A stretch of 64,000 bases of DNA from Papio anubis. Lineage: Eukaryota > Chordata > Mammalia > Primates > Cercopithecidae. The notes under the pieces are model-generated. The model made no database searches. It had not been told where the DNA came from and saw only the letters and a list, made by a program, of their open reading frames with translations. The position numbers and the translations under genes are program-made. This document shows positions 22,851 to 32,685 of this stretch, piece by piece (position 1 is the stretch's first letter; every line of letters begins with the position of its first letter). The stretch spans positions 166,765,139 through 166,829,138 of the forward strand of contig NC_044977.1 of NCBI RefSeq assembly GCF_008728515.1, read 5' to 3'.

Positions 22851-23814
22851 GAATGGTTCTGGGAACTAATAAACCGTCAACATATGTTTTTGAATTAATG
22901 TATGTGCTATATATGCAAGGTGTTTGGTATAGGTGGGGGACATGGTTTCTTCCTGCCCTCATCTATTCTCCCATTTGCAGAAATTCCCCTGTGGGATTGA
23001 TCCTTTTCATATTTTCATTCCAGAGGATTTGTGTGGGACTATCCCCCGACCTCAGCTTTAGTACTAAGCAAATCAGTGTGCTTCATATCTGTGTCCGTAC
23101 CATGAGCACATGATCCCGGCCAGGTTAATGACCTTAAGTCCTGGGACTTTTGCTGAAATTGTAAAGAGAATATTTACTTTTCCTCTGATGTATGTGGGAG
23201 GAGAAATGAATCAAAGTTTCCTAAATGCATCTTTGCACATGAAGAAAGAACCTGACTTAGAACAGACCAACACAGTGGACAAGAGAAAGGAGAGGTGGAA
23301 AGACTGAGATTAAATCCTGACAACCTCGTTGAGTCTTTCAGTAAAACTGGTTGTCTCCTTGAACTTCACAGTCATGTGAGCCTCTAGTACATCATTTTGC
23401 TTAAACCAATTTGAATATGTTTTCTGCCTCTTGCTATCAAAATGAAAGTTCTGTTTGACATGTATAGGAACCCAAAGGTGAAATTATCTAATTCTGCTTA
23501 GGAAAAAATTTCACAGAAGCAAATCTCCAGCTGAGAGACAGAGGATGAGTAGAAGTTGAACAGATAGACAAGGAAGAAAAAATTTGCCAGGACGAGGAAT
23601 CAGCATAACAAATACAGAAGTGAGAAGAGCAATGTCTTATTATTTCTCATTTCTGCAGCAGATGTTACCTTTCCAATGTTTCATGACCTAGGTCTTCTTT
23701 CTTCCATTAATCAAAATCAGATATTTTTATAAAAGAAATGGAGATATGCTTAATTGATATGAAAACAGGCTACTGAATCTCTAGAGGGCACAAGTGCAAT
23801 TGGCGTATGGGTGT
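22851..23814. other. unassigned sequence
   Basis: Two adjoining short plus-strand frames (22853-23113 and 23110-23307) overlap by four bases in different frames. Neither contains a motif I recognise. No repeat is identified. Confidence 0.35.
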
Positions 23815-24330
23815 ATTATTAGTTAGGATACTTTGAATATAAGTAACCAAAAATCTGACAAACACTGGAGGTAGTGGTTCCAGGATTGGTTAGCAAGCTC
23901 AATAATTCCATCAGAGACTTATCTTTTCACCTTCCCATTCTCATAATGTTAACTTTGGCCCTCAAGCTGATTTGCCTTATCATTGACAGATAATCAGACA
24001 TTGCATTAATTTAGCATCATTCCATCTGCATAGTTCCAGAAACTGTATCATTACTCATATCATACAATGTAAGGAAACATTGAAGGAAACAAAAGAGCTT
24101 TCTAATGCTTGCATCTCTATTTGTTTTTAAACCATGCAAGATAACATGGCCTAGAAGCCCCTCCCTCTGGTAGACTTTTCCTTGTGGGTCATTGGTCAGG
24201 ACTAGGTTACATGCTACTGTCTAAGGGAAATAGGATTGCTATAATGAACTAGACTTGTCTTAATTCACCTCTTGAAGCTGAGCATATTGCCATTCAAAAT
24301 GAAGTTAGGATTCTATTAGCTAGGAAACAG
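23815..24330. mobile_element. ancient repeat, family not assigned
   Basis: Same texture as 16880-17165: attagttaggatactttg, cactggaggtagtggttcc, then near 24150 aagcccctccctctggtag and gggtcattggtcagga. It directly precedes the Tigger1 copy. Confidence 0.4.
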
Positions 24331-25394
24331 AAAATAGTTGCTGCAAAGGAAATCAGCAGGATATGTCAGAAGAGTTGCTCTGAATGAGGAGTCAATATAA
24401 ATACACCTGTTTTATTGGTTACAAGCTACTTCTCTCAGAGAGCTTCTTCTGACAGTCAGGACAGGCATATCTAGTATATAATTCAGGTTTGGTTCCAGGC
24501 CATCCCAGTAAGGTGAATAACACAATAAAGCGAGTCACACAAAGTTTTTGGCTTCCGAGTCCATGTTTACAGTATACAGTTTACAATTATTAAGTGTGCA
24601 ATAGCATTGTGTCTAAAAATTGTTTCTAAGTGTGTTATTGCATGCTTAATAACTTAATTAAAAATATTTTACTGCTAAAAAATGCCAGTGATCATCTGAG
24701 CCTTCAGCGAGTTGTAATATTTTTGATGGTGGAGAGTCTTGCCTTAATGTGGATGACTGCTGAATCATCAGCAGTGGTGGTTGTTGCAGGTTGGGGTGGC
24801 TATGGCAATTTCTTAGGACAATGAACTTTGCTCCAGCAACTGACTCTTCACAAAAGATTTCTCTGTAGCATGATGCTGTTTGATACCATTTTACCCACAG
24901 CAGAACTTCTTTCAACAGCAGACTGAGTCCTCTCAAAACCTTCCACTGCTTTAACAACTAAATTTCTGTAACATTCTAAATCATTCGTTGTTACTTCAAC
25001 AATGTTCACAGTATCTTCACCAGGAGTAGATTCCTTCTTAAGAAACCACTTTCTTTGCTCATCCATGTGAAGCAACTCCTCATCTGTTCAAGGGTTATCA
25101 TGGGATTGCAGCAATTCAGTCACATCTTCAGGATCCACTTCTAATTCCAGTTTTTTTTTTTTTTTTGCTCTTTTTATGTATCTGCAGTTACTTTCTCAAT
25201 TGAAGTGTTGAATCCCTTGAAGTTATCCATGAGAGTTGAACTCAACTTATTTCAAACTCCTGTTAATGTTGATATTTTAACCTCCTGCCATGAATTATGA
25301 ATGTTCTTAATGGCCTCTAGAATGGTGAATACTTTCCAGAAGGTTTTCAGTTTACTTTGTCCAGCTGCATCAGCGAAATCACTATCTATGGCAT

Positions 25395-25598
25395 TTACAG
25401 CATGAAGAATGGATGTTGTGTTAGCAGGCATGAAGACAACCCATGAATCTTGTGCATCGCTATTAGAGCTTTTGGGTGACTAGGTGAATCGTCAATGAGC
25501 AGTAATATTTTGAAAAAAATCTTTTTTTCTGAACAGTAGGTCTCAATAGTGGGCTTAAAATATTCAGTTAACCATGTTATAAACAGGTGTACTGTCAT
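25395..25598 (-). pseudogene. Tigger1 transposase DDE-core fragment
   Basis: A 67-codon piece containing WLTEYFKPTIETYCSEKK and then LLLIDDSPSHP, the second aspartate motif of the pogo/Tigger DDE domain. The usual Asn after the aspartate is Asp here. It is in a different frame from the upstream fragment. Confidence 0.75.
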
Positions 25599-25729
25599 TC
25601 AAGCTTTCTTGTTCAATTTATAGAGCACAGGCTGTGTAGCGTTAGGACAATTCCAAAGATTCCTAGGATTTTCCGAATGGCCACAGGCATTGGCTTCAGC
25701 CTAAAATCACCAGCTGCATTAGCCTGTAA

Positions 25730-26131
25730 CTAGAGAATCAGCCTGCCCTTTGAAGCTTTGAAGTTAGACATTGACTTCTCTTTAGATAGGCTATTCCTCC
25801 TTGTGATAAAAGGCTGTTTCATCTGTTGTTTCACACAGTCACCTTCATCTACGATCCTAGCTAGATCTTCTGGAAAACATGCTGCAGCTTCCTCATCAGT
25901 ACTTGCTGCTTCACCTTGTACTTTTATGTCATAGAGACAACTTCTTTCCTTCGATCTTATGGACCAACCTCTCCTGGTTTCCAAATTTCTTTTTGCAACA
26001 GCCTTACCTCTCTCGGATTTCACAGAATTGAGGAGAGTTAGAGCCATGCTCTGGATTAGACTTTGACTTAAAGGAAAACCTAATCCAAAGCCAAGGTGTT
26101 GCCTTAGTGGGTGATATGATCTTCCATCCAC
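25730..26131 (-). pseudogene. Tigger1 transposase fragment (DNA-binding to first DDE motif)
   Basis: A 133-codon open piece of the Tigger1 transposase. It includes the segment with KVQGEAAS followed by DEEAAACFPEDLARI, characteristic of the pogo-like family just before the first catalytic aspartate. Near 25822 about 13 bases appear to be missing compared with the remembered consensus. This removes the residues around the first catalytic aspartate and shifts frame. The protein was part of a cut-and-paste transposase acting in the nucleus and is now dead. Confidence 0.75.
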
Positions 26132-26792
26132 ATCACTACAACTTTTTCCATATCAGCAACAAGATTGTTTTTCTTTCTTATCATTCATGTCTTCACAGGA
26201 GTAGTACTTTAAATTTCCATCAAGAACATTTCCTTGGAATTCACAGTTTGGCTAATTGACACAAGAGGCCTCATTTTTAGCCCATGTTGGCTTTCAGAGT
26301 GTCTTTGTCACTGGGCTTAATCGTTTCTAGATTTTGATTTAAAGTATGAGATATGCAACTCTTCCTTTCACTTGAACAGTTGGAGGCCATTGTAAGGTTA
26401 TGAATTGTTATAATTTTAATGTTGTTGTGTTTCAGGGAATAGGGAAGCCTGAGGAGAGGGAAAGAGATGGGAGAATAGCCAGTCAATGAATCAGTTAGAA
26501 CGCACACATTTATAGATTAACTTTGCCATCTTGTATGGGTACCATTTATGGCACCCCAAAACAATTGCAATAGTAACATCTAAGATCACTGATCACAGAT
26601 CACCATGAAGGATAATAGTAATAAATTTTGAAATATTGTGAGAATTTCCAAATGTGAGATAGGGACATTAAGTGAGCACATGGTGGTAGAGAAATGGTTC
26701 CCATAGACTTGCTTGATGCAGGGTTGTCACAAGCCTTCAGTTTGTAAAAAGTGCAATATCTGCAAAGTACAATAAAATGATGTATGTCTATA

Positions 26793-27034
26793 TTTCACAG
26801 AATAGTTTTCAAAACCAACATCATTTTCAGCAAAACCTACCTGAATCTGGCAAAACATTTGAAGTTTAAAATATACTTCCTCTTTCATCAGTAACTTACA
26901 TTCATATTTTCGGGTACTCATTGCCCAAAGCAGAGAATTAAACGGCATCAATTATAAAAGCATGAGTTAACAATGAGGAATGGCATCTGCTTACTGGCTT
27001 TTCTTATTAACTTTTATTATATACATTTGTCTCT
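26793..27034. other. unassigned sequence
   Basis: No recognised feature between the Tigger1 and the MIR pair. Confidence 0.35.
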
Positions 27035-27175
27035 TTTCATCTTTACAGTGACATCTAAGTGGTAGCTATTTTTTTCAGCTTACCAGTGAAGAAACTGAAA
27101 CAGAGAAAGTTTAAATTACTTTTCAAAGCTACACAGTAAGTCAGAGAAAGAGCTAGGTCTGAGGTAGCCTGCACA
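27035..27175 (-). mobile_element. MIR fragment, antisense
   Basis: ccagtgaagaaactgaaac, gaaagtttaaattacttttc, cacagtaagtcagagaaag: the mirror of the MIR core. Confidence 0.65.
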
Positions 27176-27214
27176 TTCATTTGCAGTAGAATTGCAGTGA
27201 GTTGTGAGGATGGA

Positions 27215-27380
27215 AATATACATGGCACAGCGAGAAAAGCACTGGATTAGAGGCCAGAACATTTAGGTTTGCATTTTCACTGTGCTTTTTATGAGTGACT
27301 TGGGAAAGGCTTTTGGCTTCTCTCAGGTTTAATTTCCTCAGTCCTTATGTAGAGATGATGATGATGTTGATGTTGATGGA
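27215..27380 (+). mobile_element. MIR fragment, sense, ending in (GAT)n
   Basis: aaaagcactggattagagg, ttatgagtgacttgggaaag, tttaatttcctcagtcc: sense MIR core. It ends in an imperfect (GAT)n run at 27353-27377 that probably expanded from the MIR gataat words. Confidence 0.65.
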
Positions 27381-27661
27381 GATAATACTGATAAAGAGAA
27401 GGATGCTTTTTTTTTACACTGCAGCTTTGTTGTGAAGGTAAAAGTTTGTGAATGTGGTTGTCAAATAATTTTCATTTTTCTTCACAATTTCCATTGCATT
27501 ATTTCATCCTTGGCATCTTATTGTTAACTTCATGAATTTGAAATCAAGTTATGGCTTTGTATGCTCAAGGCCTATATGGTACTCCTCCAAGAACTGTCTA
27601 CTTATGAGATAGACTTCTCATCCCCCTCCTTTTTAGTTCAATTCCCCTGATTTGTTTAACT

Positions 27662-27897
27662 CAGGGTTTCTCAACCTTGGAACTATTGGTGTCTTGGACT
27701 AGATAACGCTAAGTTGTAAGGGCTGTCCTGTGCATTGAGGGATGTTTGTCAGTATTGCTAACCTTTACCCAATGGAAACTAGCAGCAACCTCCCCCTCCC
27801 CCATCACAGTTGTACCTATCAAAAATGTCTCCAGGCATTGCCAAATATCCTGGGGTAGAAGGGTGCAGACAAAATTGTCTCCAGGTGAAAAACATGG
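27662..27897 (-). mobile_element. MER20-type hAT-Charlie element
   Basis: Begins cagggtttctcaaccttgg and contains ggctgtcctgtgcattgagg and aaaaatgtctccaggcattg, the order of the roughly 220-bp MER20 consensus in reverse. An 8-base target-site duplication is visible: gtttaact (27654-27661) and gtctaact (27898-27905), as expected for hAT insertion. MER20 copies are known to have been recruited as enhancers in endometrial cells. Nothing here shows that for this copy. Confidence 0.8.
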
Positions 27898-27905
27898 GTC
27901 TAACT

Positions 27906-29454
27906 TTATGATCTATATTTTCTTCTCCCAGACTCAGAATTTGTGTTTAATTCAACTTCGGTAATGTAAAATATATACTTCTCTTGAGCTGTGTTTTGTC
28001 CCAAAATAATGAATGAGCCTTTCAAATTATTTCATAACTCAAGACACTTTGTGAAATTATCCACATTGTGCTTTGAAAATAAAATATAATTGAGTTTTAA
28101 AACAACTAATCAAATTTTTCCCATAGATTAGTTCAATCCATTTAAGTCACAAATATTTTTTAAAGAAATCTGTACTTTGATTATTAAAAATATATAAACC
28201 TAATTTTTTTACACTGAGAAAAGGAAATCTTCTTTATGTAGGCTTTACTAACTTGACAGATGACTTTAAGCCATGATGACGTCCAGTTGTACTGAAGATG
28301 AGATTATGACAGGGAAGACATTTAAATAACATATACATTTGATCTTAAAATGTTTAAAAATTAAAATTAATGTGAGTTTAATAAGAAAATGTACTTCAAA
28401 ATCTAGATGTCCTAAAAAGGCAGCTATAAAATATTCATGAGAAAAACATAAATTAATTTAATAGTTATCTTGACTCTTGTGGAACAAAGCAATTTTAGTA
28501 CCCAGAGACTTAAATTTCCCTTGCCACAGACAGATGAGAAATTCATTGTTTGACATGGTAAATAGACCCACTCAGTTGATATATTTGAGGCATCTGTTAC
28601 TTTGACATTTGAATTGTTACTGAAAACCTTTCCTCCCCGAACTTTATATAAATAGGAAAAAAAAATTCTGTTTGCTATTAGGGAAGTTAAAATGGGCAAA
28701 GGAAGTGACTACAAACAGATTCACTTTGTCCTTGTTGATACAGGTTCACCAGAAGGAGCATTTGTGTTTAAAAGGCTTTATGAATTATTTATAAGGGAAT
28801 ATTTTGAATTAGATGGCCAAGAACTGTGTGTGGGAATGTTTGAATACAGGTACCTTGATTCTATTAGTTCTGGTCCCATCTGTAGATATCTTGTTCTGAA
28901 AGGGTATTGTCAGGTCACTTGTTTATGCCTGTGGTTCTTGCCCTAATTTAAACAAAGAGAAGTCATTTGTAACTTTCTTTCTGAAATCTGCTTTTCCCCC
29001 TCAGATTTCTAGAAATCAGGCAGTTTTCTTCTAATAGCTTTCTAGATATTAGGTAGATAATAGCATGGATGAAAATTGGTGGCAAAAAGTGAATAGATCA
29101 GAACGTGAATCTTGGAGTGAGCCTAGAATGACGTTTTGAGGGACTAGGGTCTTTTCTTCCAGAAATCTTCCATGCTTAAGGTTCCTTGAAGTTTCCTTCA
29201 GCTGGTTGAAAGACCCTGCCATACTGTGCCTATACCATCTTCCCACAGATGAGTTTCTCCATCAGGAAATCCTCCATAATTAACTCTCTCAGCATTTCAA
29301 AGAACTGGAGCTCATCAGAGAACACTGGTAGCTAGGTCTCTGCAGACCACTACTGAATTTTCTCAACATACGGGTTTCTTAGTTTCCTCCTACTATCAGA
29401 AAAAACAACAACAAAAAAAAGATTATGGGTTACCGATTGTCTGGAGGTGAGGCC
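27906..29454. other. unassigned sequence with one 84-codon frame
   Basis: No recognised repeat over about 1.5 kb. It holds the open frame at 28692-28946 listed separately. Confidence 0.35.
28692..28946 (+). other. 84-codon open frame, no known family
   Basis: It starts with ATG in aaaatgggcaaagg, a fair initiation context, and runs 84 codons in a stretch without any recognised repeat. The peptide begins MGKGSDYKQIHF and has a mixed composition (LYELFIREYFELDGQE) that looks more protein-like than most frames here. The word acaggtacc near 28847 could act as a splice donor. I recognise no family, upstream promoter or polyadenylation signal. A chance frame remains the default explanation. Confidence 0.15.
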
Positions 29455-29945
29455 TTGGATGAGAACAAGGAGTACTTGTGAGAGCAATGAAAACCTTTTA
29501 AAGCAATTCCGTGGCTTACAGTTTTATTAATAAATAAGATTACTCTGGCTGCTCTATGGAGGTGGATGTGAAAGGATCACAATGCATGTTAGGAGATGTG
29601 CTAAACCTTTGCAGTTGTGCAGGTGAGAGATAATGCTGGACAAGGATAATGATAATGGAATAGAAAAAAAAATTTTGAGAAATATTTTGGAAGTAAAACA
29701 AACAGAACCTAATGAATTTGATAACATGTATGAGAAAGAGTGAAATTAAAGATGGCACCTAGGTTTTTGACTTAAGCAACAGATGGTTCATGGTGCCATT
29801 TATTCACATAAGTAACCCTAGGAAGAAACACATTTTAAAAGGAGAAATTTAAAATTTGAGTTTTAGATGTTTTGATTTTGACAAGCCTGTAAGTCATGAA
29901 AAAATGCAGTTAGATATATGTCTGGAGTGCAGGGGAGATAATTAC
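29455..29945 (-). mobile_element. L2 LINE fragment, antisense
   Basis: Antisense L2 words in order: ttactctggctgctctatgg near 29540, aagatggcacctaggtttt near 29749, atggtgccatttattcac near 29790, tatatgtctggagtgcagg near 29914. Same family and orientation as 2870-3950 and 46830-48990. Confidence 0.65.
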
Positions 29946-30059
29946 TACATTTTGACAGGGTGATATGCTGTCTCCCATGTAACTTTATATTACTCTTTTT
30001 GTGAATGAGAGTTTTTAAGAGGGAAATTTGGTTCTTTAATTCAACCTTCCTTTACCTTT

Positions 30060-30560
30060 CTGCTCACATAAAGAGCATCAAAAACAGAAATTCTTCTCTG
30101 ATTAGCATTGGTGTTCATGTTCCATTGATGATAGCAATATGTTTGTCTTCATGGTAAATGGGGTGTCAATCTGGTTATCTCGTATCAGATGACTCCTTCA
30201 TAGTTTAATCTCAAAGCTGAAAAAAGATTAATGGGAAATGTCATAGTGATACATCCCATGCTTAGAATTCAATAATTTCATTTTAATCAGCTGCACATTA
30301 TTGGTAACACTGAATCATAACTTTGCTTGCTTTTCAAAGATACCGTGACCTTGCATAGCCGTATGAAGTGAATTAAAAAATCTGGATCTATTTAGTACAT
30401 TTTATTAGAACTATTGATTTTTTTTTTCTCTCTCTCTCAAGAGAAACTTGATACCTTTAAATTATCAACACACTGTCACACAGCAAAATAAAACAAAAGA
30501 AAACAACTTTACTTAAGGGATTGTCTGAGAATCAGACAGCCTTGCACAGCATAATGAGTA
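30060..30560. other. candidate conserved non-coding block
   Basis: Repeat-free and rich in homeobox/POU/GATA-like words (ctctgattagcattgg, aaaagattaatggg, tttcattttaatcagctgc, aaagataccgtgacc). The texture resembles developmental enhancers, but conservation cannot be judged from this sequence alone. A (TC)n run lies at 30428-30440. Confidence 0.3.
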
Positions 30561-31689
30561 TCTCTGCCTCTAGAATACTGTATTAAACTGGAGGGGTATA
30601 AAAGAACCTGACTTTTACCACTTTGCATTTTCTTTATTCTTAAAATCCAACCCATATTTTGGGAGGTGGGATTTCATGTTGACAGTTAAATATGAAGTCC
30701 TAATTCATTTTGGATAATTTGGAAATGAAATTGAAAAATACCTTTTGCTAACAGATAATTTACACCACAGGATTTACTTTACATAATATATCTTTATGAG
30801 AATTTCAGAATTCAGAAGAAAAGATATTCAGTATCTTCTGCATAGTATGTCATCTCTGAATATTTTCTTTAATGTGTTTCGAGTTTTTTAGGCTTGGAAG
30901 GATTATTACTGTAAAAGTAATTTTAACATTCTCTTTGATAAAATGCAAAGAAAAAGAGAACAATCAGTCTATTGTCAGAATACATAATCATATGGTTCAG
31001 GTTAGAGAAAAAAAGGATCTTGACATTCAAGCAATTGGAAAGTATCTTAGAACTCAATTAGCCTAGCATTTGCATTTTTCAAACAGCAAGTTTTTGTGTG
31101 TTTTAAACAAATGACACAATTTCCCTGCTATTTTGATATATATTATTTGAAACTCTGGCTACTCTTTATCAAAAAGGAAGAATCTAACTTATTTGGATAG
31201 AAAAGTTTTCCAATTTGATCGAAACAGCTTGGATGGAAACAGATCTTGGCTGAATCTGAAAACTGCAAGTTAACTATAACCTATATAAAGGTTTGAAGTA
31301 ACTTGGTTTTTCCTCAACCATTTTTACTTGTTAATAGTATTTTGAAATTTACTATTAATAATAATAATAATAATACTTTGTTTTGGAGAGGGAAATCCAA
31401 CTGCTATTCTGGATCTGAGTAGGCAATAATCTTCAGCTTTCTTCTGGGTAGAAATGCCGAACATCAGTTCTATGTGTCTTAAGTCCCTAAGACTTATGCT
31501 GATTCTCTGCATTTTGCCCAGCCTTGGGGCTCTTGCCTTTGGTTAATGTCAAGTTAACACATTTGTCAATTATCAAATTGATTTTTAAGTATGTTGGTGG
31601 AGACTGAAAAGGAAATGTGGTATAATTTTAACAGAGTCCAATTTATTTTCTAAAAGGCTCTGCTAAAGTGCTTTGGGTTCAACTTAAGG
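30561..31689. other. unassigned sequence
   Basis: No recognised repeat apart from (AAT)n at 31354-31374. The short frames at 30872-31066 (plus) and 31324-31512 (minus) have no known domain. Confidence 0.35.
31354..31374. repeat. (AAT)n microsatellite
   Basis: About seven uninterrupted AAT/ATA units. Confidence 0.9.
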
Positions 31690-31865
31690 AGTAACTGAAG
31701 TCTATTCTTTCTACACATTAGCTGTGTGATATTGGGCAAGTTATTTAACCCTTTGAGACTCAGTTTCCTCATCTGTAAAACAATACCCATTTTATAAGGC
31801 TGATGAAATAAAAAAGTGCCAGGAATAGTGCAAGCATCAAAGAAATAGCTATAGTAATTACTATA
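31690..31865 (+). mobile_element. MIR SINE, sense
   Basis: Clear MIR core: agctgtgtgatattgggcaa near 31721, gactcagtttcctcatctg near 31758, gtaaaacaatacccatt, then gtgccaggaatagtgcaag. Confidence 0.9.
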
Positions 31866-32094
31866 TTTAATTTAATAATAGTTACAATAATACTGTTATC
31901 ATTATTATTATGTTTCTAGCTTGCCCAAACTGCTTATTGGTTTTTCACTAACTCAAGCTAAATTACTAAAAAGAGTATGTTCAGGAGAAAAATATTGTTC
32001 AGTTGAAGATGGTATATTTCAGCCAGGCTAATGAACTCATTCTTCCAAAAGTTTTTTTTTAAAGTATTTTGAAATTGAATTTATAAGATTGTAA

Positions 32095-32240
32095 AGTGAG
32101 AAAGGCTTATTGCTCATGTTGTCCAAATACTTATATACAACTAAAGAATTGGAGTTATAGCTTCCTCAAATTCACATAGCTACTGAAGAGCAGAGCTATT
32201 ATGCAAGCCTTCTGATTTCCAGTCAAGTGTTCATTTGTTA
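32095..32240 (-). mobile_element. MIR fragment, antisense (weak)
   Basis: cttcctcaaattcacatagc, agagcagagctattatgc and cttctgatttccagtcaag resemble the antisense MIR 5' half, with high divergence. Confidence 0.4.
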
Positions 32241-32344
32241 TTACATGCTGCTTTATAAAGTCTGAAGTGACTTGAGAAATAGGTTAACCCAAGAATGTGT
32301 GAATGTCTGAGCTTGACTTGCTGCACTAATTCAGGTCGCATATA

Positions 32345-32683
32345 TAGTCGACCCTTGGTATTTGTGGGGGGGTGGTTCCAGGACCCCCACAGATTCCAAA
32401 ATCCATGAATACTCAGTTCCTTTATAAAAAAATGTAGTATTTGGACATAACCTACACATATCCCCCACCATACTTTAATCTTTAGATTACTTATAATACC
32501 TCATGCAGTATAAATGCTATAAAAATTGTTATGTTGTAATTGTTTAGGGAATAATGACAAGAAAAAAAAAGTCTGTATGTGTTCAGTACAGATGTGACCA
32601 TCTGTTTTTTTTTCCTGAATATTTTCAATCTTCTCTTAGTTGGATCCATGAATGTGAAACACACAAACATGAAGGGCCATCTG
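32345..32683 (-). mobile_element. MER2 DNA transposon (Tigger-derived MITE), full length
   Basis: About 339 bases with terminal sequences tagtcgacccttggtat and gaagggccatctg. TA dinucleotides flank both ends (32343-32344 and 32684-32685), the hallmark of Tc1/mariner-class insertion. Interior words ccaggacccccacagattcc and ggaataatgacaagaaaa match MER2 in reverse. It is non-autonomous and was presumably mobilised by Tigger1-type transposase. Confidence 0.88.
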
Positions 32684-32685
32684 TA

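Larger units (their letters stand above)
24462..26790 (-). mobile_element. Tigger1 DNA transposon, near full length, decayed
   Basis: A TcMar-Tigger element of 2.33 kb, close to the 2.4 kb full length. The left terminal repeat reads caggcatatct (24462) and the right end gatgtatgtcta is its diverged mirror, followed by TA (26791-26792). Translating the minus strand gives pieces of a pogo/CENP-B-like transposase in order: an N-terminal helix-turn-helix start near 26390 (MASNCSSERKSC), a CENP-B-type middle part at 25730-26131, a DDE-core piece at 25395-25598 containing LLLIDDSPSHP, and a C-terminal tail at 24658-24957. Frameshifts, stops and a 16-base T tract (25151-25166) break it, so it is a pseudogene-like fossil. 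There is no sign of domestication. Confidence 0.93.

Noticed and set aside
25730..26131. Possible domesticated CENP-B-like gene
   Set aside because: It lies between intact Tigger1 ends, changes frame from neighbouring pieces and lacks the first catalytic region. There is no sign of selection to keep it open.
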